In this document: one piece after another, positions 36,961 through 45,402 of the stretch
Layout: each line of letters begins with the position of its first letter
Numbering within the stretch: the first letter of the stretch is position 1
DNA from: Acorus gramineus
Taxonomy: Eukaryota > Streptophyta > Magnoliopsida > Acorales > Acoraceae
NCBI GenBank assembly: GCA_030737835.1
Contig: JAUJYN010000043.1
Coordinates: 186,001-250,000, forward strand
Direction: 5' to 3'
Length of the DNA: 64,000 bases
The notes under the pieces: model-generated
Databases searched by the model: none
Told to the model about the DNA's origin: nothing
What the model saw: the letters and a program-made list of their open reading frames with translations, nothing else
Position numbers and translations under genes: made by a program

Positions 36961-38583
36961 CAAACGGAAGAAAAACGGAGGAGAGGAGAGAGGGGGCTCA
37001 AGGTAGGGGATGATGAACAGTAACTCGGAATTTACATCCCACCTTTATATAGCGTGCGACTTAAAAACCCGGATACGCCCCGGAACTGCGAAATTTTTGT
37101 AAACGATGCCGGAATTCAACGAAATTTTCGTGAGAGGCCTAAAATGGCACCAGGACACGAAATATGCAGTTAGATTTTCAATCGGAGTCCTCTAGCTCAG
37201 GACGATAGCTAACAGTCCAAAAATTAGCGGTACCGATCGAAAAACCAAAAAAAATGAAAAACTGCCAGAACGCTCTAACGGTTACCAGCAGGTTAAAAAG
37301 TGACACATATATAACATTAGAGGGGGTCAAACTCGTGGGAACTCGAATCCGAGACCACCGGTGGATAGATCGGGATGAGATCTAACCTTTCTCTTCTTTG
37401 GGTTTTTTATTTTAACCCCTCTAGCTAGGTCAAAACTAAGAAAAAGAGAGAGGGGGAGACAGAAAATCCATTGGAGAAGAAGATGAATAGTGGGGAGATA
37501 TTTTTTTAGCTCACTTAAATAAGTCAACCCCACTTAGATTAGGCTAAGCTAGGTTAATTAGGGTTTAAGCTAGCATTAGAGGGGATTAAGTGAGATTTGA
37601 CTTGGGTCAATCCAACCACACAAAAAAAAAAAGGGGTTGACCAAGTCATGGGCCCACTTTGACCAAGTCAACTCTCCCAATGACTTCTCGCTCGGTCAAA
37701 ACCCGGATACGCCCCGGAACTGTGAAATTCTGAAACGTTACCGGAATTCGATGAAAGTTTCGTGAGCTGCTTGGAATGGCACCAGGACACATAATATGCA
37801 GTTAGATTCTCGATCGGAGTCCTCAAACTCAGGACGATAGCTAACAGTCCAAGATTTTAGTGGTTCCGATCGAAAAACGAAAAAAACTGAAAAACTGCCA
37901 GAATGTCCTAATGGTGACCAGAAGGTTAAAAGTGACACATATATAATAGTCTCCCTCTGGGAGTGAGGGTGAGGGTGAGGTTGGTGATCCAGTAGTGTTG
38001 AGTGGACCAGTAATTCCGCGTCTCTTCGACCAACGGTATGGTCTCTCCCCAAAAGTCCCAAGAGTCTTCCTCCGGGAGTGAGGGTGAGGGTGAGGTTGGT
38101 CGCGCCGCCGCGTGACCTTGTTATTCATTGGGTTTCTACCCATGTTTTTCTTGAAAGGAAATTGCCTTAACATTGAACTGTTGTAATGGTGATTGGTTTC
38201 CAGCCACTCACTGAGCTTGTAGCTCACCCCTTGCATACTGTTTCTTTTCAGGGGCAGTGTTGGGCGTGGAGCTGGAGCTTCTCTGTGGCGTGGTCTTATG
38301 TGCGTGGAGCGTTCTATCCGGCGGGTGGCGAGTGCGAGGCTGTCAGCTGTCCTAGAGTCATTTTATGTATTGTAAATCGTGCATGTGGCACAGGTTGTAT
38401 TTTATTTGGACTAGACTTGGCTCTCACAGGACAGTGATTGTGTATTCGAGTCTGTAATTATCAGTTATCATTGGTTTGCCAGCTTGTGTATTGTTTATTG
38501 GAGTCATTATTGATCTCTTGTACTTGATAGCTGATACTTTATATATTGCCACGTCTCGGGGACGGCCGCCCTGGGGCGTGACA

Positions 38584-38852
38584 ATATCAACAACGGTGAT
38601 GTTTTCATGGAAGTACTTTTTGATACACTCTACCCATTCAAGAACATTTTTCTTGTAACGAGTAAAAGATAACGAGTTATAAGCAAAGAATCCCTCCTTG
38701 TAGAAGTCCAACATCACCAAATGCCAATGCAAATCGTTGTTGAGGACAAAAAAATACTTATCCGCCTCATTGATGACATCATCTCTGCACTCTGGAATGT
38801 AACGGGACATGAAATTTAGTCGCTCTTCCTCTTCCTTTTGCATGGTTAGACG
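38584..38852 (-). pseudogene. Ulp1-like protease exon, truncated
   Basis: Preceded by a splice acceptor (TTTTCAG at 38853-38859). It encodes about 89 residues including NNDLHWHLVMLDF, which carries the catalytic-His segment of Ulp1 cysteine proteases, then YNSLS where most family members have YDSL, so the usual catalytic Asp position reads Asn. The chain ends at TVVDI where the LTR begins; the Gln and Cys motifs that should follow are not in the window. The TSD on this side would be ATATC (38584-38588). Confidence 0.7.
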
Positions 38853-38954
38853 CTGAAAAGATAAATTTACACATACAGTAAATGATATAACTGTAATTTA
38901 GATATAACATTCTATAAACATTAAAACCAAAACTGTAATATGACATAATGTAAC

Positions 38955-41693
38955 TGAAACGGCTATGGTTTTCTTAGTTGTTCCTTGATTTTGTGCATTG
39001 GATCATATTCTTATAAGATTTTGTGACTTATATATCTCTAATTTCAGAAGTTAATGTATGGTTGGAATTGTTATTCTGTTAGCTTTCCAATGCTTTTTAC
39101 AGATCGTAAATTGGATGAGTATTGATGAAGTTATGGGCGACAATGTGCCGAGAGGTCGGGCAGAGGAAATAGGGAGGCTCAAGGGGGATCCATCGGTATT
39201 GTGACGGACCCTATAGGAGCTGTCAGTTTTTGTGACGGATCCAACAAGAGCCGTCGATCTGGAAACGATTTCAAACTTTAATATTTTTAGTTTTAGAAAG
39301 TTTTAATGTGTATTATTGATTGATATGTTTGGGATACGGTTAGTTTTGATTTCCCCACGTGTATAAGCTCACATATACCCTCTTTCTCTCTCTTTTTCAT
39401 TGAAAACCCTAAAACCCTAAAGTCTTCTTCTTTTTCTTCTCTTGTTTTCGGCACCATTGTTGAGGAGCTCGGGAAGGGGTTCGAATAGAGGGTTCTTGTG
39501 AGTATTATCCTCTGTTTATGAAGGGTTTTGAATGATAATGATTCCCTTTAGGTGTCTTTGTTATATGATTTCGTTTTTATTTTTTTTCCAACAAAAAGAT
39601 TGGATTTTCTTCTTGATACTTGAAAGTTTTTATATGATTTCAGGTCCTTATGATATAACAATGAAATCATAATGTTTTGTGGAGTTTTACAAAGTTTTAG
39701 ATGATGCTTTTAGATCTCACATATGTACTTCGGATTTCATTGATCTCTTAAGTTTTCTTCTTGAGTTTTTCATAGTTTTGATGGATTTAATATGATTTTC
39801 GGATCCTTATGTTATAGCTATGAAATCATGAAGTTTTCAAAGTATTTTACAAATATTTCATGACAAAAGAAAGGGGATATGTATATATCATGTCTAGGGT
39901 TGTTTATTAAGGGTAGAAAGCATGTTTATAAATGTTTAAAGTCTTGTTTTAACTCTTATATGCATAGATCCAAACCTATACATGTTTTTATGATTATTTT
40001 GAGATTTTATCATAGATCCGTGTTAGTTGTTTATGCATATAATAAATCTATGGTTTTCGAGGATTTTTGTAATATGGTTTAATTGTTTTTATATATGTTT
40101 TTTTTATGAATCATTTTAAATCTAGGGTTTTGAATAGAGGGTATCATGCTAGGTTTAATAATATGTTATCTCTTGCGGTTTTCAAAGTATTTTTAAATGT
40201 ATATTCAGATCCTTGGGTGTACCAAGATTTTTAACGTTTCATCGATATTTTTACCGTTATTCCATAAGCTAGGGTTTTGAATGGATTTTCTTATATACAA
40301 TTTTTGATCTATCTCCTAAATGTTTTGTATCATTTACATATTATATATTGATTTTTGATAATATGAATGGATCTGAGTTTTTAGAAGTTGAATAAGATTT
40401 AATTGGTCTTATATACGTGTTTTGTAAATCCTTATAAACTAGGGTTTTAATTGGATTTCTTGTATGCATGATTTGATTTTCGAGATGAGTCCTTTTCTGT
40501 TTTATGCTGTTTTAATCGACTCGTGTATGGTTTTCCAATGATGGAATGTGTTGGGATATTTTAATAAAAATAGGGTTTCATGCTTCTGCCTCGGGACGGC
40601 TCCAATGAGAGCCTTCGAGCATGTTTCAGACGGCCCCTTTGGGAGCCGTCGGTTTTAGTGTACGGATTCCATTAGGTTCCGTACTATTGCACATATTGTG
40701 ACCGAGTTGTATTGTTTCAGGACTGGTTAGGTTGACTTAGACTTCTGGTGTTATTCGTTGGACCAAAAGTGAGTGGGTCTAGTCTCTTATGTAGTTTTCA
40801 AACTACTTATATGATATATCATTCCCCATCATGGTTACTTTAAAATATATAACTGTTATTCGGGGTATGGAGTATTTGAGCATGTCATCATGATAGATAC
40901 GAGGTGGTTATTTTATATATGTCTCATATGATTTTGGATATTATATTATATTGTATTGAATGGTGGAGCAGTTGGAGTGTGAGTAGTTGATCATGCATCC
41001 ATATCATCTGTCTGCGTGACATTGTCTACGTGACACCGGTCTGCGTGACCAGGCTCTAGATAGAGCACCTCTTTGGCTACGTGCCATATGGGCATGCGTG
41101 TCCGTTGCATCATACGCTCATGTAGTATAGTGCTTGTGAATTTTATGGTTATTCCTCTAAAGAGATGCATTGTTATTTTACAAGTTTAGTAGGACTTGTA
41201 GATATTTTTCTTATTATGATATATTGTGTTCTGCATGATTCACATTTTATAACTCTGTTATTTTCAAAGTTACTATTAACGGAACGCCATAGGTTCATTC
41301 ACTGAGCGTGTGGTTGCTCACCCCTCCTTTTTCCCATCTTCCAGATTTAAGGCTTAAGAGTGGTGGATCTCATATAGCTGTGGACGAGATCATGTTTTCT
41401 AGAAGGCTAGACTTTGCATAAAAGGTGTTGGTCTTTTCTTTGGCATGTAGAGGACCCGAATGTATAATAATATGGTGATATTTAGAGTTCAGTTGTTCCC
41501 GATGTATATCCAGTATTTGAGAGCTTGTTTTGGATTTTATCTTTGATAATTGATGAATAAAATATGGTGATGTTTTCTTATGTTCTCTAGATAAAAGGAA
41601 AAAAAAATAGAACTCCGAGATTTGAGGAAGAATTAAGGTAACACAACTGGATTTCACGCTTCAAAACGGAGTCGTGGATTCGGGGGCATTACA
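38955..41693 (+). mobile_element. Solo LTR of a different family (TSD GTAAC)
   Basis: Starts TGAAACGG and ends GGGCATTACA, flanked by GTAAC at 38950-38954 and 41694-41698. This is a 2739-bp solo LTR with TG...CA ends, inserted in the tandem-repeat intron of the DUF1985-Ulp1 gene. It has a telobox-like AAACCCTAAA region (39405-39420), a CT-rich leader, five short hairpins of GACGG...CCGTC type and, near its end, a variant of the TGAGC/GCTCA stem (41301-41320) found in the chromovirus LTRs. No coding sequence. Orientation is inferred from this shared motif order. Confidence 0.8.
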
Positions 41694-41698
41694 GTAAC

Positions 41699-41960
41699 TG
41701 TAAACACTAGAAATAAATCTGTAATCTAACATACTATAACTGTAAACATTTAAAATAAATATTTAATCTGACATACTGTAACTGTAAACATTTAAAAAAA
41801 TCTGTAATCTGACATATTGTAACTGTAAACATTTAAAATAAATTCGTAATCTGACATACTGTGACTGTAAACATTCAAAATAAATCTGTAATTGGACATA
41901 CTGTAACTGTAAACATTTAAAATTAACCTGTACTCTGGCATACTGTAAATGTGAACAATG
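41699..41960. repeat. Intronic minisatellite, about 42-bp unit, six copies
   Basis: Six diverged copies of a unit reading CTGTAAACATTTAAAATAAA then TCTGTAATCTGACATACTGT. A diverged continuation is at 38880-38954, on the other side of the solo LTR, which therefore inserted into this array. It lies in an intron of the DUF1985-Ulp1 gene. Confidence 0.85.
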
Positions 41961-41970
41961 AAAGTTACCT

Positions 41971-42284
41971 GCACAAAATGCTTCATAAACAAGCATCTCC
42001 AATAGGCTTCTGAGTTGTCACCATCGTTGATTCTCTCATCTAGTAAGTCAAAATATGCATCGATAATATATCCCTCGGTCATTTTCCCATCGAACAACAT
42101 GTCATGGATGTGAGTACCGTTGGCGTCTGTTTCTTTCCTGGTTCTCAATACTATCTCATGTGTGATGGGCAGATCCATGAATCTCTCGATCCATCCTCTC
42201 TCATCGTTTGACAAAAATTCCTTCCCATCATAATCTCGTCTTGTTTCTGTGACCCCGGACACGCCAAGTCCAACATGCAACTGG
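41971..42284 (-). pseudogene. Middle exon of the DUF1985-Ulp1 gene
   Basis: About 104 open codons (LHVGLGVSGVTETRRDYDGK to WRCLFMKHFVQ), bounded by an acceptor TTTTGCCAG and a donor CAGGTAAC on the minus strand. This linker between DUF1985 and Ulp1 has no named domain. It is undamaged here. Confidence 0.65.
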
Positions 42285-42645
42285 CAAAACAAAATTCACC
42301 GTAGGATTAGACATGGCAAATAGTAAATGTTTTCAAAGTTATAGAGATGACATCAAATATTCAAAGGTTTACCAGATCTAACTATTATATATGTGTCACT
42401 TTTTCGCATGTTGGTAACCATTGGAGCATTTTGGCAGTTTTTGAGTTTTTTGTTTTTCGATCGGAACCGCTAAAATTTTGGACTGTTAGCTATCGTCCTG
42501 AGCTAGAGGACTCCGATTGAAAATCTAACTGCATATTATGTGTCCTGGTGCCATTTTAAGCCACTCATGAAAATTTCATCGAATTCCGGTAATGTTTCCA
42601 AAATTTCACAGTTCCGGGGGGTATCCGGGTTTTTAAGTGACTTGC

Positions 42646-42653
42646 TATATAAA
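42646..42653 (+). promoter_or_regulatory. TATA box of the LTR promoter
   Basis: TATATAAA lies about 260 bp into the LTR, followed within 30-70 bases by a CT-rich leader, as expected of a Pol II LTR promoter. Equivalent sites are TATATAAG at 50524-50531 (3' LTR) and 17981-17988. Confidence 0.65.
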
Positions 42654-43799
42654 GGTGATCTAAAATTTGGATTCCACTATTCATCATCCCTACCAAAAGC
42701 TTTTTCTCTCTCCCCTCTCTCCTTTTCTTCCATTTGAGCCCCTTAGAGCCCTCAAACCCAAAAACCTAAAGCATAGAAAGTGTAGATCGGTTCCCGGTGC
42801 TTTCAAATCCCGATTCCGACCAACCTAGCCCTCCCATCCGCCCTCTCTTCTCCTCAGATCCGAGCCAAATCGGAGGTGGGAGTTGGTCTTGGTGGTGGAG
42901 ACCGTTGGGGGAGCGTTTCGGTGCGTGGAGAGCAACCGGACACCTCTTCCTCCCCCTTGGTAAGCTCTTTTTCCTCTTCTTTTTGGCTTAGATGTATGTT
43001 AGGAAGGGGGTTTTGTGTTTGGGTGGTGGTCGGCGGCTGTGGGAGGCTGTCGGAGGTGGTTGGGGGCGGTCGGAGGCCGTTGGATGGGTGGTGGAGGTGC
43101 TCGGGCATGGGGGTTGCTGTTTCGGGCAGCAGGCAGCACCGGCAGCAGCACAGGCAGCGCAGCAGGCTGGGCGCGCGCGGGAGTGCGCGCGGGCGTGCGC
43201 TCGGGGGGAGCTGGAGGCCAGCAGGGCGCACGTGCTAGGCGCTGGGCGCGAGTGTGCTGGGAGCAGGCGTGGGCGTGCTGGGGGCTGCTGGTTGAGGGGC
43301 GTCGTGCAGGGTGCGCGCGGGGCATGGCGAGGCAGCGGTGGTGCGCGCGGGGCGTGACGAGGCAGCGGTAGTGCGCGCGGGATGCGGCGAGGCAGCAGTG
43401 GTGCGCGCGGGGTGCGCGCGGGGCAAGGCGCTGCGCGCGGGGCGTGCGGGGTGCTCGCGGGCCAGCGCAAGACGTGTGGGGTGTGCGCGGGCAGCTGCGC
43501 TGGGGCGCAGAGGGCGCGGTGCACCCGGGTGGCTCGGCGGCATGTCCAGGCGGTGGGCAGGGGCCCGATGGTGCGCTGGGTGGGCGGGCTGAGGCGCAGC
43601 GGTGCACCCGGGCGGTCGGGTGGCCGTGCGGGTGATTGCCGGCCGTGCGAGTGGTTGCCGGGGTGCTCGGGCTAGCGTGCGTGCGGGTCGTATGCACGTT
43701 TGCCCGAGTGTTGGGTGTTTGTTTGTGGGTTTTGTATGCTTTTGTGTATTTTGTAGTATTCGTGGGTTTTACTCACCAAGTTGTTATCCTGTCTTGCAG

Positions 43800-44933
43800 A
43801 TCTCGACGGACGGTCGCGCGTCGACCCGACTTCCGGTGAGTGGGACAACCCAACCCAGTTTGGGAGGCGCTACATGCACTTGGGCGTGTACCGTCCTCCC
43901 CTGGGGCACATAGTTAGTATTAACTGTTGTATTGTAATACATGTAAGCATGATGTGTGTGTAGAATGCATGCCACCCTAGACTTGTATGTTAGGGACTTG
44001 CACCCTTAGGATTTGTGCATGAGCCGTGCATCCTGTCACCTTGCTATCATGCTAGGAAAGCCCTGACCTATGCATGTGTCCTATTAGTTTGATTTATTTA
44101 TTTAAATGCAAACTGTAATATTGATTAGCATGCTTGGGGAATATAAGGGGGCCTTGCGAGGTTAACATTGAGACCCGGGTTAGGGTACTCCGTGTTCCTT
44201 GTTTGGTTGTCGGATGTCCTACATCGGGACCTCAGGTTACCCTCCCAAGGTCTCTTTTCCTCATTTTTGTCTTATTTATTTCCCCGCATCTTGGTTATGC
44301 GCGCTGGAGGAATTCTGAAAGAATTCAAGACATTAGAGTTGTAGAGATGTGCTGTCAGCGGATCCGAGTGGATCATATGCGATGGATAGGCTGTTCTGTT
44401 CCCTTCGTTGGATCCGTGTAGAGACTACCTCAGCGTTAGAAAGGTTGTCCCGTGCAGGGGCTCCCATCAGTAGGCGCCTCCTGATTTGGTAGAAGGACGT
44501 GCTGAATGTGGGGGTGGCCAAACGACCTACGGAGTGGGGAGAGACTATCGGTGGACCAAGGGTGACCAACAGCCTAGTCAGTCCCAAGAGCCTATGTCAC
44601 CTATTGAGGGTGAGGGTGAGGGTATGGTGGGCCGGCGATGCGACGACCCACAGGATTGTGTATGGATGATTATCAGCCCATTAAGTCCCAATATCCTTTG
44701 TCACCTATTGAGGGGTGAGGGTGAGGGTGGTGGTTCGGCGATGTAGCGAACCACCGGACTTGTGATTGATTATGCCACTTTGAGGCTCTTTGCTATAAAT
44801 TGTGGTTAATATGAACTGTATGCATGGGTTGTGCTATTCACTGAGCGTGTGGCTCACCCCTCGCATAAAATCTTTTTCAGTGATCACTGAGGAGGACTTG
44901 AAGGAGGAGCTTCCCGAGCGACTACACCAGTAG
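43800..44933 (+). other. Candidate spliced LTR exons: 36-nt mini-exon and acidic terminal exon
   Basis: Mini-exon 43800-43835 is preceded by CTTGCAG and followed by GTGAGT. Terminal exon 44881-44933 is preceded by TCTTTTTCAG. If spliced, the phase-1 frame reads LDGRSRVDPTS across the mini-exon and continues as VITEEDLKEELPERLHQ to a TAG at 44931-44933. The same arrangement, frame and stop recur in the other LTRs listed in the findings. The putative first exon (about 42680-42959) contains no ATG, so translation would need a non-AUG start or an upstream exon. Splicing and coding are inferred from sequence only. Confidence 0.45.
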
Positions 44934-45287
44934 CGGAGTAGCGCCACGTCCCTCGAGTTTTGAGGCCATCAGCATCCTTCTCTTTGTTGTATGTATATAT
45001 TTCTGTGCTTGGGCACCTAGTTTGGATTATGTATGGATTGTATTTGTGTGTATATGGACATGTTGGCTCTCACAGGACATATGATTATGTATCGAGTCTG
45101 TAGTATGTTTTGATTACAGATTCAGTCTTTTAGCTTCCGCATTTGGTGTATATATTATGTCAGCCCTGCTTTTATCTGTGTTGTCATTTTAGCTGTTGTG
45201 TGAGTATGTTATTGAACTCCTGTTTACTGATATCATATATACACTTGCCGCGTCCCGGGGACGGCCGCCCTGGGGCGTGACAAAAGT

Positions 45288-45300
45288 TGGTATCAGAGCC
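45288..45300 (+). other. Primer binding site, tRNA-Met type
   Basis: TGGTATCAGAGCC begins five bases after the 5' LTR end. Confidence 0.92.
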
Positions 45301-45402
45301 TGGTCCTGTCAGAGCCAATTGTCTTCTTTTTCGTAGAGATGAGTCCTAGGATTTCTATATGCGTATTCTGATCCTAGTGTCTGGTTTTCTTAGGTTGCTG
45401 AT

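Larger units (their letters stand above)
32295..37316 (-). mobile_element. Minus LTR inserted in the solo LTR, itself disrupted
   Basis: TTAGA occurs on both sides (32290-32294 and 37317-37321), a 5-bp TSD. LTR sequence is 32295-33457 and 36961-37316. It lacks its middle, and a plus-strand truncated element (33458-36960) sits in between. The first part contains the acidic terminal exon (32633-32685) and five G-rich tandem units (about 32834-33265), the longest such array in the window. Confidence 0.8.
29807..37948 (-). mobile_element. Solo LTR, minus orientation, with nested insertions
   Basis: Outer LTR sequence is 29807-32294 plus 37322-37948, about 3.1 kb, with TGTCACGCCCC at one end and ATATATAATA (expected ATAACA) at the other. 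Flanking GACTC (29802-29806) and GTCTC (37949-37953) are a one-mismatch TSD. No PBS or internal domain adjoins, so it is a solo LTR. It has a MITE-like module (30827-30946) flanked by TATAATATT on both sides, the mini-exon (31250-31285), a GC-rich tract (31370-32050) and the acidic terminal exon (30145-30197). Confidence 0.85.
26794..38583 (+). repeat. 3' LTR of subfamily 2, split by an 8.1-kb nested insertion
   Basis: Starts TGTTATGCCTGTGTCATTTG and ends GGGGCGTGACA at 38583. LTR sequence occupies 26794-29806 and 37954-38583, about 3.64 kb in total. A minus solo LTR interrupts it (29807-37948; flanks GACTC and GTCTC). It carries the 36-nt mini-exon at 28084-28119. Its terminal-exon position (about 38250) has a different, longer open segment rather than the acidic tail. 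Immediately to the right (38584 on) is coding sequence of a Ulp1-like protease on the minus strand, so the element inserted into that gene. Confidence 0.85.
42383..45282 (+). repeat. 5' LTR of the complete chromovirus
   Basis: A 2900-bp LTR ending GGGGCGTGACA. Order of parts: U3; TATA box at 42646-42653; CT-rich leader; donor-like GGTAAGC (42959-42965); GC-rich tract (43020-43700); TTGCAG then a 36-nt mini-exon (43800-43835); GTGAGT; MITE-like module (44148-44262, flanks eroded); two G-rich tandem units (44578-44758); stem TGAGC/GCTCA; terminal exon (44881-44933); LTR end. Confidence 0.92.

Noticed and set aside
38186..38437. Open segment in the subfamily 2 LTR at the terminal-exon position as a homologue of the acidic tail
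   Set aside because: It is preceded by a similar TTTTCAG, but its residues are not acidic, show no EELPE-type motif, and the frame differs between the two copies (9560 and 38260).
38424..38583. Apparent C-terminal extension of the Ulp1 exon past 38583
   Set aside because: That part of the frame reads through the LTR end (TGACA boundary); it is not protease sequence.
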